DNA of 5,113 bases from Pseudomonadota bacterium (lineage in GTDB: Bacteria; Pseudomonadota; Alphaproteobacteria; Rhizobiales; Xanthobacteraceae): contig JAEWFG010000001.1 in the NCBI GenBank assembly GCA_023388935.1, positions 1 to 5,113 of the forward strand, written 5' to 3'. Positions 1 to 5,113 of the stretch are shown here, one piece after another. Each line of letters begins with the position of its first letter. Position 1 is the stretch's first letter. The notes under the pieces are model-generated. The model was not told the DNA's origin. It did no database searches and saw only the letters and a program-made list of their open reading frames with translations. The position numbers and the translations under genes are program-made.

Positions 1-84
1 GACCACATGCCCACAGCAACAGCAGCAGACAGAGTTTCTGGCAGCGTGATAGAGAAGGATCAGGAGCGGGCAGTTTCCAACTAA
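1..84 (+). CDS. Possible 3' end of an unrecognised gene entering from the left
   Basis: Reading from base 1 gives 27 open codons ending in TAA at 82-84, with a hydrophilic tail that includes SGSVIEKDQERAVSN. I recognise no family, and an open frame this short is common by chance in GC-rich DNA. It is listed only because it is the sole candidate for the first 90 bases. The alternative is plain intergenic DNA flanking the transposase fragment. Confidence 0.15.
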   Translation, partial: DHMPTATAADRVSGSVIEKDQERAVSN

Positions 85-93
85 GAAATCAGC

Positions 94-615
94 TCAAGTG
101 GTCCCGCTCCGCGGGTCCATTTCAAACAGCGATGTGGTGCCATGCCTTTTGTAGTCATGGCTCCTTCGGGCGGCCTGCCCGGGACGCATCGGCAGCATCG
201 GCTGGCTGCGGTCCAGCGCCTGGATTTGGGACTTCTCATCCACACACAGAACGATGGCGTGCTCCGGCGGTGAGACGTAGAGGCCTACGACATTGCGCAC
301 TTTGGCCACGAAGTTCGGATCGGTCGAGAGCTTGAACGTCTCCATCCGGTGCGGCTGGAGTCCGAAGGCCCGCCAGATGCGTTGTACCGTCGACACCGAT
401 AGGTCGCTGGCCTTCGCCATGTCGCGGGAGCTCCAATGGGTGGCGTTCTCAGGGCAACTCTCTAACGTCCTTACGATCACGGCTTTGATGCGGGCATCGT
501 CAATCGTGCGCGGCGCGCCGGACCGCGGCTCGTCGTACAATTGGAGACTCCGTCGCTGTTTACCTCCATCCTTGGCAAAGCGACGCGAATCTACAGTGAA
601 TCTATGATTGCGCAC
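94..615 (-). pseudogene. IS630-family transposase fragment, truncated at both ends
   Basis: This is a remnant of an IS630-family (Tc1/mariner-like DDE) transposase, which cuts and joins insertion-sequence ends at TA targets. The open frame runs from a GTG at 613-615 and encodes 173 residues. Clear family sequence starts at YDEPRSGAPRTI (residues 27-38). It continues through a helix-turn-helix (about 62-86, with MAKASDLSVSTVQRIWRAFG) and reaches the first catalytic block VDEKSQIQALDRSQP (125-139, with Asp126 the first acid of the DDE/D triad). Homology ends at GTTSLF near base 124 and is followed by unrelated residues and a stop. The second Asp and the final acid are missing, as is most of the N-terminal helix-turn-helix region. 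RRFAKD (residues 11-16) resembles the family text just before the DEPR block, but about nine unrelated residues separate them. The product cannot be catalytically active. No terminal inverted repeats were found. Confidence 0.85.
100..118. other. Hairpin at the broken end of the transposase fragment
   Basis: CCCGC (103-107) and GCGGG (111-115) pair around TCC. GG (100-101) and CC (117-118) extend the stem past a T-T mismatch. The hairpin sits just beyond the point where transposase homology stops (about 124) and spans the final residues and stop side of the fragment. It has no T run, so an intrinsic terminator is unlikely. It may mark the breakpoint or simply be GC-rich chance structure. Confidence 0.35.
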
Positions 616-633
616 TTGTGACTCGGGACACTA

Positions 634-692
634 GGTGGATTCCATCACCACTACCTCAGGGTTTAGGTTTTCGGCACACACAGGCCTCCGGC
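634..692 (-). other. Possible relic of a dispersed rhizobial sequence (minus-strand tail)
   Basis: The minus strand here reads RPVCAENLNPEVVVMEST before a TAG at 631-633. I associate the string NPEVVVM with short hypothetical tails repeated in Bradyrhizobium and related genomes, often beside mobile elements. That is memory, not a search. No start codon or ribosome-binding site belongs to it, and the reading upstream (toward 837) is antisense to the small gene at 773. I take it as a fragment rather than a gene. Confidence 0.25.
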
Positions 693-728
693 TTGCTCCG
701 ACTTCGCGACTCACCGACAAAAATGACG

Positions 729-743
729 CCGCCCCAGGGGCGG
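729..743. promoter_or_regulatory. GC-rich hairpin upstream of the small gene
   Basis: CCGCCC (729-734) is perfectly complementary to GGGCGG (738-743) around a three-base loop, CAG. It lies 30 bases before the ATG at 773, so it would fall in the 5' untranslated leader if transcription starts further upstream. There is no T run after it. It could influence mRNA stability or translation, or be incidental. No clear -35/-10 pair was found nearby. Confidence 0.35.
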
Positions 744-772
744 ATCGAACACTACATTTTGGATATTTGCTG

Positions 773-964
773 ATGTCTAAGTCGACTTGGGAGCTGCCGA
801 CGGCCGGCTGCGCGATTGTCGTCGACGGCCGGATCAAGACCGAATTCGCGACGAGGGAGGGCGCCGAGACGGGTGCGAGAGACCTAAAGCGGCGATTTCC
901 GATGCTGCAGGTTAAGGTCTATGACGCAGAGACGAGATCGGGTGAGGAATTTCTGCTCGCTTGA
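773..964 (+). CDS. Small conserved hypothetical protein (63 aa)
   Basis: A 63-residue soluble protein beginning MSKSTWELPTAGCAIVVDGR, with no signal peptide or membrane segment. The central part is charged and likely helical (EGAETGARDLKRRFP), followed by a strand-like LQVKVYDAET and the end EEFLLA. The text resembles small uncharacterised proteins common in Bradyrhizobium with a WELP...GRIKTEF...KRRFPMLQ pattern; this is recognition, and no function is known to me. The frame is open upstream to 635. I chose the ATG at 773 because the protein character starts there and the preceding residues look like translated non-coding DNA. A weak GGA at 761-763 is the only ribosome-binding candidate. It sits between two decayed elements and is the only apparently intact gene in the first 1.5 kb. 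It could also be relic sequence. Confidence 0.6.
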   Translation: MSKSTWELPTAGCAIVVDGRIKTEFATREGAETGARDLKRRFPMLQVKVYDAETRSGEEFLLA

Positions 965-1173
965 GGTGGAGCGGTAGCTCTCGTTGCAAGCACGACGCTT
1001 GAGGGAACCGCCAGCGACTTCAGCGGGCGGCGGGCGAGGGGGCTTCCACCGCGCGCGTTCGTCACCCAAAACTCAAATCCGAATTCCGACCGGTGCTCGT
1101 GGTGGGGTGATCGCATCCGGGAATCGAACGCATCGTCGAGGCTGCCACGGCCATCAAGGTCGACGTCGGGGGC
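965..1173. other. Stretch without a recognisable gene
   Basis: Open frames cross this stretch on both strands, but none has a family signature, a convincing start or a ribosome-binding site. The frame leading into the chaperone pseudogene is open from 1111 (stop at 1108-1110) and reads PGIERIVEAATAIKVDVGG before the ATG at 1174. That could be leader DNA or a further decayed coding fragment. I saw no clear promoter or terminator. Confidence 0.4.
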
Positions 1174-1550
1174 ATGCCTTGTCGTTCGAATGGGTTTTCG
1201 GCTATCGTCCTGGTGTTGTGGCAGTAGCGTTTGCCCGCATCAGCGGCTCAGGCTCAAACGTCGTTATCGGCGTGACGCAAATGGCCATGTCGACGTTCAA
1301 TCGCGGACCTGCGCGCAGCTCGCCGGCACCTACCAAGAAGACGCCGACATGTTGGCCGCCTGTACAGCGGTTGGTACAACGGTCTCGCAAAAAAAAGCAC
1401 TTCGCCCGCATCACCAGCGCGAAGTAGGGCGAGCACCAACTGATCGTCTACCGCAAGGCTCATCCGGAGCTCAAGATCATCGAGGCGACCGACACCCTGC
1501 TCAAGAACGAGAAGCAAGACCCCAATCTGAAATCGGAGGATCGGCGATGA
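1174..1550 (+). pseudogene. HdeA/HdeB-family periplasmic acid-stress chaperone, multiply frameshifted
   Basis: HdeA/HdeB proteins are small periplasmic chaperones that bind unfolded proteins at low pH. The relic is spread over all three plus frames. Signal peptide: frame of 1174, with a hydrophobic core FSAIVLVLW interrupted by TAG (1225-1227), then LPASAAQAQTSLSA and TGA (1273-1275). Mature start: frame of 1190, about 1280-1366, reading VDVQSRTCAQLAGTYQEDAD and then MLAAC. Loss of one base in the Thr codon near 1366 moves the reading to SGWYNGLAKK (1366-1395). A shift in the A8 run (1389-1396) leads to HFARITSAK, TAG (1425-1427), GEHQLIVYRKAHPELKIIEA and then LLKNEKQDPN, ending at TGA 1548-1550. 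The second family cysteine, which I expect in VYCK, reads Arg (CGC for TGC), so the disulfide would be lost too. The start is uncertain: a G5 run lies one base before the ATG, too close for a normal ribosome-binding site. The family call is from remembered homologues. Confidence 0.72.
1535..1539 (+). promoter_or_regulatory. Shine-Dalgarno deciding the dehydrogenase start
   Basis: GGAGG lies seven bases before the ATG at 1547. It supports that codon over the far upstream start at 1190, whose extra 119 residues are the chaperone relic read partly out of frame. The ATG overlaps the relic's stop (ATGA, 1547-1550), an arrangement typical of translational coupling. Confidence 0.8.
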
Positions 1551-2584
1551 AGGCACTCGTCTATACGGGAGTGGGCGGAAAATCGATCGAAGACAGGCCC
1601 AAGCCCACTATCCAGCAGCCCAGTGATGCGATCGTTCGGATCGGAAAGACCACGATCTGCGGGACGGACTTGCATATTCTCAAGGGCGACGTCGCGACCT
1701 GCGCGCCGGGCCGCATCCTCGGCCATGAGGGCATTGGCGTGGTCGATGAGGTCGGGGCCGGCGTCACGGCGTTCAAGCCGGGGAATCGGGTGCTGATCTC
1801 CTGCATCTCGTCCTGCGGAAAGTGCGATTTCTGCCGCCGCGGCATGTATTCGCAGTGCCGGACCGGCGGCTGGATCCTCGGCAACAAGATCGACGGCACG
1901 CAGGCCGAATACGTCCGGACGCCCCATGCCGATACCAGCCTCTACCATCTGCCTGATGGCGTGGACGAGGAGGCACTGGTCATGCTCAGTGATATCCTGC
2001 CGACCGGGTTCGAGTGCGGCGTGCTGAACGGCAAGGTCGCTCCAGGCTCGACCGTTGCCATCGTCGGCGCTGGACCTGTCGGGCTGGCGGTACTGTTGAC
2101 CGCGCAGTTCTATTCGCCGGCCGAGATCATCATGATCGATCTCGACGACAAGCGTCTCGCCATCGCCCGCCAGTTCGGCGCGACGCAGACCGTCAACAGC
2201 GGCGATGGCAAGGCGGCCGAGCAGGTGATGAAGCTGACCGGCGGAGCCGGGGTCGACACCGCCATCGAAGCCGTCGGGGTGCCCGCGACCTTCGAACTCT
2301 GCACGGACATCATCTCTCCTGGCGGCATCGTCGCGAACGCCGGCGTTCACGGCGTCAAGGTCGACCTTCACCTTGAGCTGCTCTGGTCGCGGAACATCTC
2401 GATCACGACGCGCCTGGTCGACACCGTATCGACGCCGATGCTGCTGAAGACCGTCGCCTCGAATCGCATTGAGCCGAAGCGGCTGATCACCCACCACTTC
2501 AGGCTCGATCAGATCATGGAGGCCTACGACATCTTTTCGCGAGCTGCCGAAACTGGCGCGCTCAAGGTGATCATCGCGCCCTAG
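1547..2584 (+). CDS. Zinc-dependent NAD-type alcohol dehydrogenase (MDR superfamily)
   Basis: This is an intact 345-residue cytoplasmic medium-chain dehydrogenase (Tdh/AdhP-like, COG1063 type). Such enzymes reversibly oxidise alcohols to aldehydes or ketones with NAD. Visible features in order are as follows. The catalytic-zinc Cys38 lies in TTICGTDLH. GHE at 59-61 supplies His60 and Glu61, and Asp149 is a candidate further ligand. The structural-zinc lobe is Cys90, Cys93, Cys96 and Cys104. The Rossmann fold carries GAGPVG (174-179), and Asp198 nineteen residues later points to NAD over NADP. The string STPMLLKTVAS follows in the C-terminal part. Length and motifs are normal for the family and no lesion is seen. 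The native substrate cannot be read from sequence. The gene follows the broken chaperone gene with a four-base overlap and converges on the carrier gene at 2932. Close relatives from memory occur in Bradyrhizobium and betaproteobacteria. Confidence 0.95.
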   Translation: MKALVYTGVGGKSIEDRPKPTIQQPSDAIVRIGKTTICGTDLHILKGDVATCAPGRILGHEGIGVVDEVGAGVTAFKPGNRVLISCISSCGKCDFCRRGMYSQCRTGGWILGNKIDGTQAEYVRTPHADTSLYHLPDGVDEEALVMLSDILPTGFECGVLNGKVAPGSTVAIVGAGPVGLAVLLTAQFYSPAEIIMIDLDDKRLAIARQFGATQTVNSGDGKAAEQVMKLTGGAGVDTAIEAVGVPATFELCTDIISPGGIVANAGVHGVKVDLHLELLWSRNISITTRLVDTVSTPMLLKTVASNRIEPKRLITHHFRLDQIMEAYDIFSRAAETGALKVIIAP

Positions 2585-2931
2585 AGATGCTCTGCATAAC
2601 GCCATCATTGAAAAGCGCGCCACGTCACGTTCTAGCCCTTCTCGGACCTCGTGTGATGTCCGCTTCTGCGCCGCTGTTGGGGATAGGCGGACATCGCGGA
2701 TAGTGGCGGGCTCGAATGCCTTGCCTACCGAAAAGTGCGCAGCGATGGCGTGCAGGGCGCCGATCTGCGGCATCCGCTAGCCGGGATGACCGTTCTCCAG
2801 GTCTTCGACCGCGAAGACGAATTTGTTGCGTTTGCATGGTCTGGCTGAGTGACGAGGCTCCTAACCCTAAGCCAACAATGCGCAAAAGACATAGCGTGAG
2901 CGCCCGCGTCGGCTGCCGCGAGCAGTTCCCG
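2585..2931. repeat. Gene-free region holding a probable dispersed-element remnant
   Basis: No intact gene lies between the two convergent stop codons. On the minus strand from about 2830 to 2640 a broken reading gives NKFVFAVEDLENGHPG, a stop, then MPQIGALHAIAAHFSVGKAF, EPATIRDVRLSP and SGHH-like text in another frame. Fragments of this style (LENGHP, GALHAIA, RDVRF) recur in my memory of hypothetical proteins and intergenic DNA from Bradyrhizobium and Mesorhizobium, which suggests a dispersed non-coding element. The apparent open frame starting at 2773 continues antisense through the whole dehydrogenase and is not a gene. No T-tailed hairpin was found for either convergent transcript. Confidence 0.45.
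2655..2695. repeat. Perfect 9-bp inverted repeat GATGTCCGC/GCGGACATC
   Basis: GATGTCCGC at 2655-2663 is exactly mirrored by GCGGACATC at 2687-2695, with a 23-base spacer. It sits inside the probable dispersed element between the convergent genes. The arms could form a cruciform or an RNA stem in transcripts from either side, but no T run follows. I recall similar TGTCCGC...GCGGACA arms in rhizobial intergenic DNA. The role is unknown. Confidence 0.6.
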
Positions 2932-4515
2932 TCAAAGAAGCGCGCCAAACAGGAGCACCGCTATGCAAACGACGAGCAGAATTCCCATCAATGGCGCCAC
3001 GAATCGGAGGTACTGGTCGAAGCCGACTTTTGCGAGTGCAAGGCCGGCGATCAGAATTGCGTTCGTGGGAAGGACGAGCCTGAGCCAGCCCGCGGCTGCA
3101 GACCATGTTGTGATCACCAGCGCTCGATCGACTCCGGCGAAGTCGCCGAGCGGCGCCAGAATCGGCATGGTGAGCGCCGTTCCGGCGGCCCCTCCGCCGA
3201 CGAGGAAGGATAGAGGGAGGCTGCCGATGAAAGTCAGCATGACGAAAGCGACGCTCGAGGCGCCTACGACCAGCTCCTCCATGGCGTGCAACACCGTGTC
3301 GATCGTTTTGGTGTTCGTCATCACGACCGAAACGCTGCGCGCGAGCGTCACAAGAAACGCCGGGCCGGCGAAATCCATCACGCCTTTGAGGAAGGCTGCA
3401 GAGATGGCCTTCTCTCCGAGACGACCGACAATTCCAACCACGATCGCCATGACGAAGAACAGGGCGGAGAGTTCCGGGAGCCACCACCCCAACTCCCACC
3501 AAAGCCGAGAGTTGATCGTCTTGTTCGTGTGAGGGTCGACCGGGGCACTGTTGAGGATAGCTCCCCAAGGAACGATGGAAAACGCGAGCAGCGCGAAGGT
3601 GAAGAACACGAGACCGATGACGGCCACGTGCGTGGCGGTCAGCGCTGCGGGAGCGCGGGCGTCGGCTTGCGCGAGCGCTGCATCCTCCGCGCCGATCCCG
3701 CACAGGGACTTCGCCGGATCAGCCTTCACTTGCCTCGCGTACCAAAGCGTGTAGAGGACTGTCGCCGCCATGGTCAACGCGAGCAGCAGCAGGCGCAGAA
3801 CCATGCCTTCGGCGATGGAAACGCCGGCTTTCGAAGACCCGATTCCTGTAACGAACGGGTTGATCGTCGAAGCAAGCGCCCCGACGAAGGGGGCAACGGT
3901 GACGACCGCCACCGTGACCAAGCGGTCGTAACCTAGCGCAATCATCAACGGGACCATTATTGCGTAGAGGCCGAGAGTCTCGTCGCTCCAACCCTTGATC
4001 GAGCCCAGTACGCCGAACAACACGGTGAGAATCGCGATCAGCACGGGTCCGCGCTCGCGGAAGCGATAGGACAGATGGTGGACGCCGCGGTCAAGCGCGC
4101 CCGTCGCGAACACGACCGTCATGAATCCGCCGATTGAGAGAATGAACAGAAAGACCTCGACCGAGCCGAACATGGTTCCCCTATTGAACGGCCCGACCAT
4201 CCCGGTCTCGGGATCCTGGATCCCGAACATCCCGTTCACGGGCGCAAGCAGAAGATCTTGAACCCGCCCGCCCAAATCGCGCGGGGGCGTGACGTATCGA
4301 AAGGAGCCGGCGATCGGACTGCCACTGCCGTCGAGTTTGTATTGGCCGGACGGGATGAAGAAGGTCGCGATCCAGACGAGGATGAGAACGAAGGTGAGGA
4401 TGGTGACGGGGGCCGGGAACCCGCGCTTGCGCTGCTCGTCGGCCGCGAACGGAGAGCCGTTCCCCCGATCGGCGGGACAGAGGCGATCGGAAGCCGGTCG
4501 CTCAGCTTTGCCCAT
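2932..4515 (-). CDS. YfcC-family (DcuC superfamily) inner-membrane carrier
   Basis: A 527-residue polytopic inner-membrane transporter of the YfcC group, related to anaerobic C4-dicarboxylate carriers (DcuC). The substrate is likely a small organic anion or amino acid, but the sequence does not show which. A hydrophilic N-terminus (1-34) precedes TM1 (35-55), then a long loop (56-118) with GMFGIQDPETG, then TM2 (119-140). The family core follows: KGWSDET (174-180), IALGYD (192-197) and NPFVTGIGSSKAG (219-231). This matches the EET...ALGYD...NPF.VGI layout of YfcC. About twelve membrane segments continue to the C-terminal LLVVCIAVLLFGALL. The frame is open to a GTG at 4599, but the ATG at 4515 has a proper ribosome-binding site and the extra 28 residues have none. 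It looks intact and slightly longer than E. coli YfcC (about 506, from memory). It lies 171 bases downstream of a co-oriented outer-membrane gene. Confidence 0.85.
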   Translation of the reverse strand: MGKAERPASDRLCPADRGNGSPFAADEQRKRGFPAPVTILTFVLILVWIATFFIPSGQYKLDGSGSPIAGSFRYVTPPRDLGGRVQDLLLAPVNGMFGIQDPETGMVGPFNRGTMFGSVEVFLFILSIGGFMTVVFATGALDRGVHHLSYRFRERGPVLIAILTVLFGVLGSIKGWSDETLGLYAIMVPLMIALGYDRLVTVAVVTVAPFVGALASTINPFVTGIGSSKAGVSIAEGMVLRLLLLALTMAATVLYTLWYARQVKADPAKSLCGIGAEDAALAQADARAPAALTATHVAVIGLVFFTFALLAFSIVPWGAILNSAPVDPHTNKTINSRLWWELGWWLPELSALFFVMAIVVGIVGRLGEKAISAAFLKGVMDFAGPAFLVTLARSVSVVMTNTKTIDTVLHAMEELVVGASSVAFVMLTFIGSLPLSFLVGGGAAGTALTMPILAPLGDFAGVDRALVITTWSAAAGWLRLVLPTNAILIAGLALAKVGFDQYLRFVAPLMGILLVVCIAVLLFGALL

Positions 4516-4686
4516 TGCGTCGTCCCTGACAGTCGCGCACTTCGTGATCGTTGCGTAGTATGCGACGAGCTTGGCTCTTAGGCGGTGTCGCCCTCCCACT
4601 CTTGCGCTTTTAACCCGTCGCTCTGCCGGCTCTGCTAGGCGGCTCGCTTCATAAACTTTGGTCCCGTCGTAAGGAGCCGTCGCCGC
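4516..4686 (-). other. Spacer between the outer-membrane gene and the carrier gene
   Basis: These 171 bases separate two co-oriented genes. I see no T-tailed hairpin after the upstream stop at 4687 and no clear -35/-10 pair before the carrier. CATACT near 4554-4559 (minus strand) is a possible -10 element without a good -35. Read-through from the upstream gene is therefore plausible but unproven. Confidence 0.3.
4523..4527 (-). promoter_or_regulatory. Shine-Dalgarno deciding the carrier start
   Basis: On the minus strand AGGGA lies seven bases before the ATG at 4515. The alternative GTG at 4599 has no comparable site at the usual distance, so the shorter 527-residue protein is preferred. Confidence 0.7.
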
Positions 4687-5113
4687 TCAGAACCGCCAGC
4701 CGACCTTCAGCGTAGCGCTTGCTTCCCATTGATTGAAGCTGACGCCTGGCACAGTCGACCAGACCTTGAGGTGTGAGCCTTGCAGGTCGATCGCCGGACG
4801 CCCGAACAGATTGGCGACGCGTTCGCTCCCGAACAGCGATGCGGGGATGATGTATTCGAGCGTCACAATCGGCAGCACCTCCCAGTCGCGGCTCGTTTGG
4901 CCGAAGCGGTCGGGCTCGTACCAGCGGCCGAGCAGCTCGACCGCAAAGCTCGCGTTCCAATTCTTCGAAATGACCCACGAAACCGACGGAACGAGGACCA
5001 GCGCGTCCGACGAGAGCTGCGGCTGTCGCAGGCGCCTCTGGACGAAGGCCGTGAGGCCGAAGGACCAGACAGTCTCGGCGGACGTGTCGGCAGCGAACGG
5101 CACAGGCTGGAAG
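4687..5113 (-). CDS. C-terminal part of an outer-membrane beta-barrel protein (5' end outside window)
   Basis: The frame is open to the window edge; the GTG at 5101-5103 is internal, because codons for Phe-Gln-Pro precede it. So about 141 residues of a longer protein are present. Alternating polar and hydrophobic strands with aromatic girdle residues (FAVELLGRWYEPD, WEVLPIVTLEYII, LKVWSTVPGVSF) and the ending ATLKVGWRF with a terminal Phe are the classic outer-membrane barrel signature read by the BAM complex. A porin, a channel-type transporter or an uncharacterised barrel are all possible; I do not recognise the specific family. The stop at 4687-4689 precedes the YfcC-type carrier on the same strand. 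That makes a shared transcript and a linked transport role conceivable. Confidence 0.75.
   Translation of the reverse strand, partial: FQPVPFAADTSAETVWSFGLTAFVQRRLRQPQLSSDALVLVPSVSWVISKNWNASFAVELLGRWYEPDRFGQTSRDWEVLPIVTLEYIIPASLFGSERVANLFGRPAIDLQGSHLKVWSTVPGVSFNQWEASATLKVGWRF

Noticed and set aside
587..603. Short direct repeat GAATCT spaced by five bases, near the transposase start
   Set aside because: Six bases is too short to distinguish from chance, and it does not match the TA duplication expected of IS630 elements.
965..1173. EcfG-type general stress promoter (GGAAC...GTT) before the chaperone relic
   Set aside because: A GGAAC occurs near 1004, but no CGTT-like -10 element lies 16-17 bases downstream.
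1110..1175. tRNA-like T-arm on the minus strand (GTTCGATTCCCGG, with CCACCA further on)
   Set aside because: The five-base stem does not pair, the distance to CCA is wrong, and no matching acceptor or anticodon arm exists upstream.
1190..1546. N-terminal extension of the dehydrogenase to the ATG at 1190
   Set aside because: The added 119 residues are partly the chaperone relic in frame and partly out of frame. The family begins at MKALVY, and GGAGG supports 1547.
1460..2773. 437-codon open frame on the minus strand
   Set aside because: It is antisense across the whole dehydrogenase and has Asp/Arg-rich text typical of the complement of a GC-rich gene. It has no family motif. Only its first part, outside the dehydrogenase, may reflect the dispersed remnant.
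2867..3936. Several long open frames on both strands within the carrier gene (minus 2867-3703, plus 3286-3936 and others)
   Set aside because: All are shadows of the carrier coding frame, Arg-rich and without motifs. The carrier frame has clear membrane segments and family signatures.

Overview
The window looks like an accessory stretch of a GC-rich alphaproteobacterial chromosome, most likely from the Bradyrhizobium/Rhodopseudomonas group (Nitrobacteraceae). This rests on the strong GC bias at third codon positions, on the wording of the IS630-type transposase and the alcohol dehydrogenase, and on an intergenic remnant of a kind I associate with rhizobial genomes. The assignment comes from recognition, not from a database search.

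The left third (1-1550) is a decay zone. It holds a transposase fragment truncated at both ends (minus strand, 124-615), one small gene that looks intact (63 codons, 773-964, plus), about 200 bases without a recognisable gene, and a badly broken HdeA/HdeB-type acid-stress periplasmic chaperone gene (1174-1550, plus) with at least three frameshifts and three in-frame stops.

The middle (1547-2584, plus) is an intact zinc-dependent, NAD-type medium-chain alcohol dehydrogenase of 345 residues. The broken chaperone gene ends in an ATGA overlap with the dehydrogenase start, so the two were probably once one translationally coupled unit. Region 2585-2931 has no gene. It carries a perfect 9-bp inverted repeat and a stop-containing remnant, probably a copy of a dispersed rhizobial intergenic element.

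The right part is on the minus strand. A YfcC-family (DcuC superfamily) polytopic inner-membrane carrier (2932-4515) lies downstream of the 3' end of an outer-membrane beta-barrel gene that runs out of the window (4687-5113). Being co-oriented and 171 bases apart, they could form an envelope uptake or efflux pair; this is inference from position only. The dehydrogenase and the carrier converge on the remnant region.

I found no CRISPR array, tRNA, rRNA or toxin-antitoxin pair, and no convincing new system. The most informative signals are the relic of the chaperone/dehydrogenase pair and the decayed mobile and repeat fragments around it.
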